From assembly GCF_003626635.1 (NCBI RefSeq), contig NZ_RAZT01000023.1, positions 22,329 to 86,328 of the forward strand: DNA of 64,000 nt, given 5' to 3'. Under the pieces are notes generated by a model that was not told the origin of the DNA, ran no database searches, and worked only from the letters and a program-made list of their open reading frames with translations. How positions within the stretch are numbered: position 1 is the stretch's first letter; each line of letters starts with the position of its first letter. The translations under genes and the position numbers were made by a program. This document shows, one piece after another, positions 53,783 through 62,281 of this stretch. This DNA comes from Micromonospora musae (GTDB lineage: Bacteria > Actinomycetota > Actinomycetes > Mycobacteriales > Micromonosporaceae).

Positions 53783-54085
53783 GTGCCGCTTCTCCTCGGA
53801 TGTGGGCGTCGGCGACCGCCGCTCGTCGACAGCGACGCTATGACCACCCTGCGGGACCGGGCATCGGGGAACGGCCCGCAATCCGTGGTGCCCGGTTAGG
53901 GTCTTTTCCGCATCGTCCGTTAGGGGGAGTGGGGGAATCGGGGCGGCCAGATTTAGGGTCCCGATGCCGGAGCGATCTCTGGTACGAACGTAGGAGCCCA
54001 CGGGGATTCGCCGGGGGTGGGTCGTTCACCCCGTGGGAAACCCGCGGTGCGGCGACCGGCCGACTCCGGCGAAGGAAGAAGGCGC
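53783..54085. promoter_or_regulatory. Divergent iniB/Hsp70 control region
   Basis: Three hexamers TTAGGG on the plus strand (53896-53901, 53920-53925, 53953-53958) are spaced 24 and 33 bases apart, each followed by T or G-rich sequence. They lie between the iniB start and the Hsp70 start and are candidate sites for the LuxR-type regulator encoded downstream. No consensus promoter is clear. No gene lies in the region. Confidence 0.45.
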
Positions 54086-55384
54086 ATGCCGTACGTCCTG
54101 GGGATCGACATCGGGAGCACGACCACCGCGGCCACCGTGGCCCGGCGCCGCGGCGCCAGCTGGGCCCGTCCCGAGACGGTCGCACTGGACACCGGCGCCG
54201 CCACCGTGCCGTCGGTGCTGCACCTCGGCGTCGACGGCACGCTCGTCGTCGGGGAGTCCGGCACCGACGACGGCAGCCGGACGGCCCGGGGATTCCTCCA
54301 CCGGATCGGCGACGACGTGCCGCTGCTGCTGGCCGGAGAGGCCTGCCCACCGCACCTGCTCACCGCAGTGCTCGCCACCTGGGTGGTGGAGCGGGTCCTC
54401 GCCCGGGAAGGGGAGCCAGCCGACGCCGTCGTGCTCAGCCACCCCGCCGGCTGGGGACGGCACCGCCGCGAACTGCTGCACAACTCCCTCTGGGAGCTGG
54501 GCATGTCCAACGTGACGCTGCTGCCCCGTACGGTCACCGTCGCCGAGGGCCACGCCGCCCGGGGATTCGCCGGCAGCACCGCCGTGGTGTACGCCCTCGG
54601 CGGGGAGAGCTTCGAGGCCGCCCTGGTCCGGCGCAACGCGCACGGCCGGTACGAGACCCTCGGCCTCCCGCAGGGGCTGGACTGGATCGGCGGCTCCGAC
54701 TTCGACGAGGCGCTCGCCGAGCACGTACGGACCACGCTGGCCCGGGAACTCGCCGCCGCCGGCCGCCGGGAGACGTACGCGACCCTGCGCGCGCTGCGGC
54801 CCGAGTGCGAACGGGCGAAGCGGGAACTGACCGTCGGCACCGAGACCGACGTACTGCTCAACCTGCCGGCCGGACCGACCCGGGTTCCGGTGACCCGGGC
54901 CCGGTTCGAGGAGATGATCCGCCCGGCCGTGCAGGCCACAGTGGATCTGCTGCTGCGCACCGTGCTCTCCGCGGGCCTGCGCGCCGCCGACCTCGACGCG
55001 GTCCTGCTGACCGGCGGCTCCACCCGGATCCCACTCGTCGCCGAGCTGCTCACCGCCGCCCTCCCGGTGCCGGTCGAGGTGGAGCCCGATCCGCAGCTGA
55101 CCGCCGCCACCGGCGCGGCGTTGGCCGCCTGCCAGGTGGTGTCGCCGCGGCCGCGACCGTCCGAGCCACCGCGCGCACCCGCCCCCACCGCGGACGCACG
55201 CCACGACGTCGTACCCGGGCCGCACCGGCATCCCGGCCCCGCAGTGCCCGCGCCCCGACGCCCCGACCACGACCGGATGCACCACGCCGAGCCGCCACCC
55301 CGGCCCCCGATCCGGATCACCCCGCTGGAGCTGCCGAGGGCGTCGCGCCTCGTGCTGTCCCGGGGCCGGGGACGCGAAGGATGA
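54086..55384 (+). CDS. Hsp70-family ATPase without substrate-binding domain
   Basis: A 432-residue actin/Hsp70-fold ATPase. Phosphate-1 GIDIGSTTTAATVA, PHOSPHATE-2 altered to VVYALGGESFEAALV (normally DLGGGTFD), adenosine motif VLLTGGSTRIPLVAELL, and SHPAGWGRHRRELL, a signature of actinobacterial Hsp70-like proteins. After about residue 350 only a Pro/His/Arg-rich tail remains, so there is no peptide-binding domain; it is not a typical DnaK. The stop overlaps the start of the regulator (ATGA). It probably senses or gates the regulator rather than folding proteins. Confidence 0.85.
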   Translation: MPYVLGIDIGSTTTAATVARRRGASWARPETVALDTGAATVPSVLHLGVDGTLVVGESGTDDGSRTARGFLHRIGDDVPLLLAGEACPPHLLTAVLATWVVERVLAREGEPADAVVLSHPAGWGRHRRELLHNSLWELGMSNVTLLPRTVTVAEGHAARGFAGSTAVVYALGGESFEAALVRRNAHGRYETLGLPQGLDWIGGSDFDEALAEHVRTTLARELAAAGRRETYATLRALRPECERAKRELTVGTETDVLLNLPAGPTRVPVTRARFEEMIRPAVQATVDLLLRTVLSAGLRAADLDAVLLTGGSTRIPLVAELLTAALPVPVEVEPDPQLTAATGAALAACQVVSPRPRPSEPPRAPAPTADARHDVVPGPHRHPGPAVPAPRRPDHDRMHHAEPPPRPPIRITPLELPRASRLVLSRGRGREG

Positions 55385-57960
55385 CCCCGATGACCATCAG
55401 CGCCCTCGCCGGCAACCGGCTGGTCCTCGACCGTGCGGCCCGGGACCTGCTCGACCGGGTCGCCACCGACCCGGCGGAGCCGCTGCTCGCCGCGGTGACC
55501 GGCCCCGACGGGCACGGCCGCAGCGCGTACCTCACCGAGCTGGCCCGGCTGCACCGGCGGGCCGGCGGCGCCGTGCAGGAGACCGCACCGGAGCGGGTCG
55601 ACGCGGTCGACCCGGAGACCGTCCTGCTCGTCGACGACGCGCACCTGCTCGACGACGCCCGGCTGCGGGTGCTGCGCGAGCTGGTGAACGGTCGGCGGCA
55701 CCGGCTCGTCGTCGCGTACCGGCCGTGGCCACGCTCCACCCCACTGGTCGACCTGGCCGACGCGGTGAAGCGGGAGGGACAGCTGATCCTGCTCACCCCG
55801 TTCGTCCGCGAACAGACCGCCGCGTACCTCGCCGCCGTTCCCGAACTCGGCCGACGCCCCGACCTGATCGACTTCGTGCACGGCCAGACCGCCGGGGTGC
55901 CCCGCGACGTGGAACGGCTGGCCCGGGCGCTGCGCGGGCAGGAGCCACGACCGGGCGCCCCGGCCGAGCCGCCCCGGCAGGCCGTCCTCGAGTTCGGCCC
56001 GGACCTCGACGACCTCTCCCCCGACGTCCGGCGACTGCTGCTCGCCGTCGCCGCGGGCGTACCGCTGCCGGTCGACCTGCTCGGCGCGCTGCTCGGCCGC
56101 GAACCGGCCGAGGTGGACGCCCTCGTCGCCGCGACCCGCGCCGCCGGCCTGCTCGGCCCGGACGGGCGGCTCGCTCCGCTGGTCCGCCGGGCGGTGACCG
56201 CCCTGAGCCCGGCCGCCGAGCGCACCGCGGTCTGGCGTCGGCTCAGCGAGGTCCAGCTCGCCCGGGGCGGCTCGGTGTTACCGCTGGTCCGCGCGCTGCT
56301 CACCGCCGGCGTCGCCGCGGACTACCCGGCCGGCACGCTGGAGGCCGCCGCCGAGGAGGCGCTCGCCACCGAACCGGCCCTCGCGGCGGAGCTCTTCGCG
56401 GCGGCATCGACCGCCGGCCGACCGGTCGCCGCCCGCCAGGCGGTCGCCGCGGCTCTCGCCGGCGACCTCGACGTCGCGCTACGCCTCGCCGACCGGCTGC
56501 TCGCCTCGGCCACCCCCACCGAGCGGGCCGAGGCGGCGCTGGTCGCCGCGACGGCGCTCGCCCATCGCGGTCAGGTCGGCCGCAGCGTGGAGCTGTACCG
56601 CTGGTCGGCCGCGGCCCCCGCCGCGGCGTTCGCCGCCATCGGCGCGCTCGCCGCCGGCGACCTCGCGGAGGCCGGCAGCGATCGGACGGGCGAGCGGAAC
56701 GGGCCGCCGACGCTGCATGCGAGCGCCGCCCGGCTGATGGCCGAGGGCGTACGGGACAGCCTCGGCGGGACGCCCACGTCGGCGCTCTCCACCCTCGTCC
56801 AGGCGACGGCGCTGCTCGAACCGGACGGCCGGGCGGTGCTCCTGCCGGACAGCCCGGCCGCCCTCGCCGCCCTGACCGCCGTACACGCCGGTGAACTCGA
56901 CATCGCAGAGCGGGTCCTCGACCGGGCGGCGGCCAGCGGCATCGGCGGCCCGCTGATGGCCCGCCGGCACCGGCTGCTCCAAGCCTGGATCCTGATGGTC
57001 CGGGGCCGCACCGCCGACGCCGCCGGCCGGCTCGGCACGGTCACCGGCCGCGGCCGGCCGCTCGAATCGCGCGACCAGCTCTTCGCCACCGCCCTTGAAC
57101 TGGGCATCGCACGGCGCAACAGCGACCTCGGCGCGCTCCAGCGCGGCTGGGGGCATGCCCTGGAGGCCGTCGTACGCCACCCGGTGGACCTGTTCACGCT
57201 CCTCCCCCTCGGCGAGCTGGCCATCGCCGCGGCCCGCCTGGGCGACCTGGACCGGCTGGCGCCGCACCTGCACCGCGCCCGGTCGCTGCTGGCCCGGCTC
57301 GATGACCCACCGCTGTGGAGCACGCCGCTGCACTGGAGCGGTCTGCACGCCGCGATCCTCTCCGACGAGCCGGCCGTCGCCGACGAGCACGTGGCCGCCC
57401 TGCTGACTGCCGCGCCGCACAGCCGGTACGCCACAGTGGTCGCCGCTGCCGCCGCCAGCTGGGTCGACGTGCTGCGCGGCGTGGTCGACCCGGCCCAGGT
57501 GGAAGCCGCGGCCCGTGGGCTGCACGACGCCGGACTCTGCTGGGACGGCGCCCGCCTCGCCGGCCAGGCCGCCATCCGCACCCCGGACCGGCGGGCGATG
57601 ACCGCGCTCCTCGACTGCGCCCGGACGCTCCAGGGCCGCCCCACCGGTGCCCGCACGAGCCAGCCGACCACGGCCGACGGTGACGGGCAGGTCGCCGACG
57701 CCCTCGCCGCACCCGCGGCGCACCGGCTCAGCGACCGGGAACGGGAGGTGGCCGAACTGGTGCTCGCCGGGCTGACCTACCGGGAGATCGGCGACCGGCT
57801 CTTCATCTCGGCGAAGACCGTCGAGCACCATGTGGCCCGGATGCGGTCCCGGCTCAACTGCGCCAACCGGGCGGAGCTGCTGGCGCTGCTGCGCACCATC
57901 GTGGCGCAGCGACCGGACACGGCGGCCGGGCAGCCCTGGCCCGGACGGGCGGCCCGATGA
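55381..57960 (+). CDS. Large LuxR/MalT-type ATP-binding regulator (IniR-like)
   Basis: An 859-residue STAND-type regulator. Residues 1-280: P-loop NTPase with Walker A-like GPDGHGRSA (Arg replaces Lys) and Walker B VLLVDDAH. The middle is helical TPR-like repeats. The C-terminal LuxR HTH is SDREREVAELVLAGLTYREIGDRLFISAKTVEHHVARMRSRL. In M. tuberculosis IniR, a protein of similar size and design, controls iniBAC; this gene diverges from an iniBAC homologue and is therefore its likely regulator. Start codon overlaps the Hsp70 stop. Confidence 0.85.
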   Translation: MTPMTISALAGNRLVLDRAARDLLDRVATDPAEPLLAAVTGPDGHGRSAYLTELARLHRRAGGAVQETAPERVDAVDPETVLLVDDAHLLDDARLRVLRELVNGRRHRLVVAYRPWPRSTPLVDLADAVKREGQLILLTPFVREQTAAYLAAVPELGRRPDLIDFVHGQTAGVPRDVERLARALRGQEPRPGAPAEPPRQAVLEFGPDLDDLSPDVRRLLLAVAAGVPLPVDLLGALLGREPAEVDALVAATRAAGLLGPDGRLAPLVRRAVTALSPAAERTAVWRRLSEVQLARGGSVLPLVRALLTAGVAADYPAGTLEAAAEEALATEPALAAELFAAASTAGRPVAARQAVAAALAGDLDVALRLADRLLASATPTERAEAALVAATALAHRGQVGRSVELYRWSAAAPAAAFAAIGALAAGDLAEAGSDRTGERNGPPTLHASAARLMAEGVRDSLGGTPTSALSTLVQATALLEPDGRAVLLPDSPAALAALTAVHAGELDIAERVLDRAAASGIGGPLMARRHRLLQAWILMVRGRTADAAGRLGTVTGRGRPLESRDQLFATALELGIARRNSDLGALQRGWGHALEAVVRHPVDLFTLLPLGELAIAAARLGDLDRLAPHLHRARSLLARLDDPPLWSTPLHWSGLHAAILSDEPAVADEHVAALLTAAPHSRYATVVAAAAASWVDVLRGVVDPAQVEAAARGLHDAGLCWDGARLAGQAAIRTPDRRAMTALLDCARTLQGRPTGARTSQPTTADGDGQVADALAAPAAHRLSDREREVAELVLAGLTYREIGDRLFISAKTVEHHVARMRSRLNCANRAELLALLRTIVAQRPDTAAGQPWPGRAAR

Positions 57961-60047
57961 GCGGGCCCGAGGCGACGACCGCGCAGCGGGCCCGGCGACT
58001 CTTCGCCGGCACGGCGGTCATGCTGATCGTGCTCTGGTCGTACGCCGCGTACCTGACCGGCCGGGACGCCGCCGACCTGTTCCGGGTCCAGGCATTGTCG
58101 GAGACCGTGGGCCAGCCCACCGACCGGCTGATCCGCGACCTGCAGACCGAACGACGTCACACCGCCGGCGCGATCGCGGGTGGGCCACGGGAGACGGACA
58201 CCCTCGCCGACGCGCGCAGCGGCACCGACCGGAGCGTGGCCGCCCTCCGCGACGCCATCGGCGGCACCGACCTGCGGCTGCTCACCGCCGGCGCGGTACG
58301 CGACCGCGCCGACACGCTGCTGCGTCGGCTCGACGGGCTGACCGACCTGCGCGCCGAGGCGGACGCCGGCCACGCCGAGGCGGTCACCGGCTACGACCAG
58401 CTCATCGACCTGGCCTTCGCCGTCTACGGCCCCGAGTGGGGTGCGCGGGAGAGCGACCTCGCCGCCGAGACCCGGTCGGTCGTGGCGCTCGCCCGCACCC
58501 GTGAGCTGCTGGCCCGCGAGGACACCCTGCTCACCGCCGCGCTCACCGGCGGCCGGGTCACTCCCGACGACCGGCGCCGCCTCAACGAGCTGATCGACGT
58601 CCGGCGGTACGCGGGCGCCGAGGCCGTCGCCGGGCTGCCCGGCAGCGACCAGGACGCCTACCTGGCCCTGACCCAGGGCCCCCGGTTCGCCGCGCTGCGC
58701 TCCCTCGAGGAACGGCTGCTGGACCCGGCCGGCGCCGGTCCGGAGCCCGGCGCGCAGGAGTGGCAGGAGGCGTCCGGGGCGGCGCTCGCCGCGCTGGACG
58801 ACCTGGTCAGGTCCACCGCCCGGGAGAGCGTCCGGCGGGCCACCCCCGGCGCGGCCCTGCTGCTCGTGCGTACCGGGGCGGTGCTGGGTCTCGGCCTGAT
58901 CGCGCTGGTCACCCTGGTGCTCGCCGGGGCTCGCGCGGTGCGCCGACCCCGGGCGACCACCCACCGCGCCGTCCACACCGGAGCCCCCGCGCCGGCCGGT
59001 GCGCCGCTCAAGCCACCGCCCGTCGACGAACGCACCCGGCCCCCCGCCGCCGGCCGCAACGGCGGCCCGTCCGGAGCCGCCGGCCGGGACGATCGCCCAC
59101 CCGGAGCCGCCGGCCGGGACGATCGCCTGCCCACCGGGCCTGGTCGCGGGGACGGCGCTCCGGTGGTCGCCCGCCGTGACGAGCAGGCCGTCGCGGCGGC
59201 CACCCGGGAGCTCTTCCTCCGCCTCACCCAGCGCAACCAGGTGCTGCTGCGCGAGCAACTCAACCTGCTCGACCTGATGGAGCGCCGCGAACACGACGCG
59301 GAGGAGACCGCCGAGCTGTTCCAACTCGACCACCTCGCCACCCGGCTGCGCCGCAACGTGGAGAAGCTGGTCACTCTCGCCGGGGCCAGACCGGCCCGGC
59401 GCTGGCGACGACCGGTGCCGCTGCTCGACGTGGCCCGCGGCGCCGTCGCCGAGGTCGCCGACTACCAACGCGTCCTGGTCGCCCCGCACTGGCCGTGGCA
59501 CCTCGCCGGACCCGCGGTCACCGACGTCACCCACCTGCTCGCCGAACTCGTCGAGAACGCCCTGGTCTTCTCCTCGGCGGAGACCACGGTCCGGATGACC
59601 GGCGAGCAGCGGCCGGGCGGCTGTGCCGTCGTGGTCACCGACGACGGGCCCGGCCTCGATCCGGCCGGCCTCGCCGCGGCGAACCGAATGTTGACCGATC
59701 CGCCGATGGCGGGTCCCCCGTCCGGCCGCACCGGCCTGTACGCTGCTGCCCTGCTCGCTACCCGTTGCGGTGCCCGGGTCTCGCTGCAACCCGGTCCTCG
59801 TGGCGGAACGGCGGCGATCGTGCTGCTCCAGACCGCCCTGGTCACGCCGACGGGGCCGGACGGTGCGGCGCCCGGGCCGGGTGGCCCCCGGCCCGGCCCG
59901 TCGGCACGGCCACCGGCCGGGCCCGGCGGCGTCGGCGGCCTGCCGGTGCGGACCCGTCACCCCGGGTCCGGTCAGCCCACGCCGGTCAGGGCCGGCACAG
60001 ACACGGTTGAGATACCGGCCCCCAGAGCAGCGAGAGGACGCTCATGA
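57957..60047 (+). CDS. Conservon-type sensor histidine kinase (CvnA-like, NIT domain)
   Basis: A 696-residue sensor. Two helices (14-32 and 300-322) flank an external nitrate/nitrite-sensing (NIT)-like helical domain. A Pro/Gly-rich linker with repeated GAAGRDD follows, then a helical dimerisation region (REQLNLLDLMERREHDAEETAELFQLDHLATRLRRN) and a HATPase-c domain with ENALVFSS and DDGPGLD. This matches CvnA of Streptomyces conservons, whose kinase activity is doubtful. It overlaps genes on both sides by four bases. Confidence 0.85.
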   Translation: MSGPEATTAQRARRLFAGTAVMLIVLWSYAAYLTGRDAADLFRVQALSETVGQPTDRLIRDLQTERRHTAGAIAGGPRETDTLADARSGTDRSVAALRDAIGGTDLRLLTAGAVRDRADTLLRRLDGLTDLRAEADAGHAEAVTGYDQLIDLAFAVYGPEWGARESDLAAETRSVVALARTRELLAREDTLLTAALTGGRVTPDDRRRLNELIDVRRYAGAEAVAGLPGSDQDAYLALTQGPRFAALRSLEERLLDPAGAGPEPGAQEWQEASGAALAALDDLVRSTARESVRRATPGAALLLVRTGAVLGLGLIALVTLVLAGARAVRRPRATTHRAVHTGAPAPAGAPLKPPPVDERTRPPAAGRNGGPSGAAGRDDRPPGAAGRDDRLPTGPGRGDGAPVVARRDEQAVAAATRELFLRLTQRNQVLLREQLNLLDLMERREHDAEETAELFQLDHLATRLRRNVEKLVTLAGARPARRWRRPVPLLDVARGAVAEVADYQRVLVAPHWPWHLAGPAVTDVTHLLAELVENALVFSSAETTVRMTGEQRPGGCAVVVTDDGPGLDPAGLAAANRMLTDPPMAGPPSGRTGLYAAALLATRCGARVSLQPGPRGGTAAIVLLQTALVTPTGPDGAAPGPGGPRPGPSARPPAGPGGVGGLPVRTRHPGSGQPTPVRAGTDTVEIPAPRAARGRS

Positions 60048-60490
60048 CGCATTCAGTGGTCACCACCGACGGCCTGACCGAGGCCCTGAACGACTTGGTC
60101 GACCGGGTGCACGGCGCCGAGTTCGCGGTGGTGCTCTCGCCCGACGGGCTGCTGCTCGGCGCCAGCCGTGAGGTCCACGACGACCTGGCCGGTCAACTCT
60201 CCAGCCTGGTCGCCGGGCTGGAGGCGCTCGGTTCGGCCGCCACCCGGGTCTGCGTCGGCGGCGCCCTACGGCAGATCGTCGTGCAGATGGCCCGCGCCTT
60301 CCTCTTCGTCGCCACCACCCGCAACGGCGCCATCCTCACCGTCCGGATCGGCGCCGACGCCGAGGTCGGCGACATGGCGTACGAGGTGGCGCTCTTCGTG
60401 GGGCAGGCCGAGCAGCACCTGCCGGTGTACCTCGCACCGGCCTCCACCGTGACGGGCGGGGAGATCGGTGCAGCCGACCGGAGCGCCTGA
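60044..60490 (+). CDS. Roadblock/LC7 domain protein (CvnB-like)
   Basis: A 148-residue Roadblock/LC7 protein: LNDLVDRVHGAEFAVVLSPDGLLLGAS opens the domain, and GALRQIVVQMARAFLFVATTRNGAILTVRIGADAEVGDMAYEV completes it. In conservons the B protein binds a small GTPase (D protein), as a GTPase-activating or scaffold module. No D gene is found in this operon. ATG overlaps the kinase stop. Confidence 0.92.
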   Translation: MTHSVVTTDGLTEALNDLVDRVHGAEFAVVLSPDGLLLGASREVHDDLAGQLSSLVAGLEALGSAATRVCVGGALRQIVVQMARAFLFVATTRNGAILTVRIGADAEVGDMAYEVALFVGQAEQHLPVYLAPASTVTGGEIGAADRSA

Positions 60491-60848
60491 CGAGGCGTGG
60501 TACGACGACGACGCCGGACCTGTCGTCCGTCCGTACACCATGACCCGGGGCCGCGCCGCGCCCGAGCGGGGCCGATTCGACCTGATCACCCTGATCATCA
60601 CTCGCGGTCCCGGCCCCGCGGCGGGACGCCTCTTCCCCGAACAGGCGGCGATCGTCGAGATGTGCCACCGGCCGCTGTCGGTGGCGGAGATCGGCGCGGA
60701 GCTCGACCTACCGGTCGGCACCGTCCGGGTGCTCCTCGGCGACCTGCTCGCGGCCGGGCTCATCGAGACACACGAACCGCCGACGCTCGCCGAGCTGCCC
60801 TCCGAGGACCTGCTCAGGGACCTGCTCGCCGGGCTCCGCGCGCTCTGA
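60468..60848 (+). CDS. DUF742 winged-helix protein (CvnC-like)
   Basis: A 126-residue DUF742 protein: VVRPYTMTRGRAAPERGRFDLITLIITRG, then a winged-helix with HRPLSVAEIGAELDLPVGTVRVLLGDLLAAGLIETH. It corresponds to the third conservon gene. The GTG start overlaps the Roadblock gene by 23 bases. Normally a CvnD GTPase follows immediately; here a secreted-type protein follows instead. Confidence 0.92.
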   Translation: MQPTGAPDEAWYDDDAGPVVRPYTMTRGRAAPERGRFDLITLIITRGPGPAAGRLFPEQAAIVEMCHRPLSVAEIGAELDLPVGTVRVLLGDLLAAGLIETHEPPTLAELPSEDLLRDLLAGLRAL

Positions 60849-60907
60849 GCCGACGAACCACCGTGGCCGCCTCGCCGCGTCGAACCAGTTGAAGGGGGAA
60901 GTAGGCA

Positions 60908-61630
60908 GTGCCGGCATCACCGCCGCAGCCACGGCGAACCATAGCGATCATCGTGCTCGACCGGATCGTGGCCCTCGCCCGGTCCGTCGGGCGTACGGTC
61001 ACCGGCCGGAGCACAGGGTCACGCGCCGCCCGGATCGCCGTCCTGGCCGTCCTGACGGTGCTGGCCGCCACGGCGGTCCCCGTCATCCTGATGCTGCGGG
61101 CACCGGAGCAGCTGGCCCCGGTGGCACTCGACCCACCACCCAGGACCGGTCCGGCGGCCCCCACCGAGCCCGGCACTCCGGGCGCGGAGGCGCGACCCGC
61201 CGCGTCCGCCCACCCCACAACCAGCCACCCGGCGGCGACGTCGAGCCCGAGCAGCGCGGCGCCGCCGTCCCGCGCGCCGGCGAGCGCGTCCGCCCCGGCG
61301 CCGACACCGCTGCGCGCCGAGCTCTCGATCGACGAGAGCGCGCTGCTCAGCTACCGCGCGGCGGTGACCATCAGCAACCCGGGGACGGCCCCCGCGCCGG
61401 ACTGGACCCTGGTGGTCACGCTGCCCCGGGAGTCCCTCAAGCTCACGGCGGTCACCGGGGCTCGCGCCACCCGTGCCGGCGCCACCTGGACCCTGGTGCC
61501 GGACGACGGCGGGCAGGTGCCGGGAAAGGGCTCGGTGCAGGTGACCTTCCGGGTGGCCGGCGCACTCGTCAGCGCGGCCCCGACGGCCTGCACCATCAAC
61601 GGCGTGACCTGCACCGGCCTCCCCGACTGA
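60908..61630 (+). CDS. Membrane-anchored protein with CBM2-like domain
   Basis: A 240-residue protein with one N-terminal helix (IAVLAVLTVLAATAVPVILML) after about 45 basic residues, a Pro/Ser/Thr-rich stalk of about 75 residues, and a C-terminal beta-sandwich (YRAAVTISNPGTAPAPDWTLVVTLP, KGSVQVTFRV, CTINGVTC with a closing disulphide). This resembles cellulose-binding family 2, but the surface Trp residues used for glycan stacking are not evident. It is the last gene of the operon, on the outside of the cell, and may be its sensor or output at the wall. GTG start. Confidence 0.75.
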   Translation: MPASPPQPRRTIAIIVLDRIVALARSVGRTVTGRSTGSRAARIAVLAVLTVLAATAVPVILMLRAPEQLAPVALDPPPRTGPAAPTEPGTPGAEARPAASAHPTTSHPAATSSPSSAAPPSRAPASASAPAPTPLRAELSIDESALLSYRAAVTISNPGTAPAPDWTLVVTLPRESLKLTAVTGARATRAGATWTLVPDDGGQVPGKGSVQVTFRVAGALVSAAPTACTINGVTCTGLPD

Positions 61631-61653
61631 CCCCGCCTGCGGCCGTCGGCGGA

Positions 61654-61790
61654 GTGGCCGGCCGACCACGGCAGCAGCCATCGGCGGGTGGCCGACTGAC
61701 CACGGCGGCGGCCGCCAGCAGCGTGGCCGACTGACCACGGCAGTGGCCGCCAGCGGGTGGCCGGCTCAGCGCGGCGTTGACGGTCGGCGG
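61654..61790. repeat. 34-35-bp tandem repeat between convergent genes
   Basis: Copies starting GTGGCCG at 61654, 61688, 61723 and 61757 are 34, 35 and 34 bases apart; most contain GACCACGGC and GGCCGCCAG. They sit between the ends of the CBM2-like and DCC genes, a place where a terminator would be expected. Confidence 0.85.
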
Positions 61791-61823
61791 GGTGACCGTC
61801 GCGGACCGGCGCGGCCGGACCGG

Positions 61824-62204
61824 TCAGTCCCGGTGCGCGGCCGGCACCGCACATGCGGCGGTGCCGCCGGGCAGGCGGTGGCGATTGCGCGCCACCCAGC
61901 GGTACGCGGGCCAGGCGGCGGCGCGCGCCGGTGGGAAGCGCAGGATCGCGCCCGGGATCCGCCAGAGTGGACCGCTGTCGCCGAGCAGCCGGGCGATGGC
62001 GTCCGGCCCGGCGGCGCGTACGCCGTCGACGCCCACCCACTGCACGGCCTGCTCGCACTCCGCCTCGGTCAGCCCGAGGGCGGCCAGGTCGGCGAACTGC
62101 CACGGCAGCACCCGGGCCGAGGTGGGGATGCGCCGCTCGATGAACTCGGCGCAGCGGGTGCAGAACGCGCAATCGCCGTCGTAGACGAACGTCGACCTCT
62201 CCAT
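61824..62204 (-). CDS. DCC family thiol-disulphide oxidoreductase (DUF393)
   Basis: A 126-residue small thioredoxin-like protein with the defining YDGDCAFCTRCAEFIE (DxxCxxC) at the N-terminus. Trailing WPAYRWVARNRHRLPGGTAAC is family-typical. DCC proteins are predicted redox enzymes or HTTM partners; in this window an HTTM gene exists but far away. ATG chosen by MERSTFVYDGDC. It diverges from the radical SAM gene. Confidence 0.9.
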   Translation of the reverse strand: MERSTFVYDGDCAFCTRCAEFIERRIPTSARVLPWQFADLAALGLTEAECEQAVQWVGVDGVRAAGPDAIARLLGDSGPLWRIPGAILRFPPARAAAWPAYRWVARNRHRLPGGTAACAVPAAHRD

Positions 62205-62281
62205 GCCTCCATCCTCCACCCGGAGGCCGTGGCGCGGCCGGCGAGGTGGCCGGGGACACGGCGTGCGGGCTTGCGCCGCGC

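Noticed and set aside
57777..59960. Minus-strand open frame of about 730 codons
   Set aside because: Antisense to the CvnA-like kinase gene and the LuxR HTH; no motif and wrong codon-position bias.
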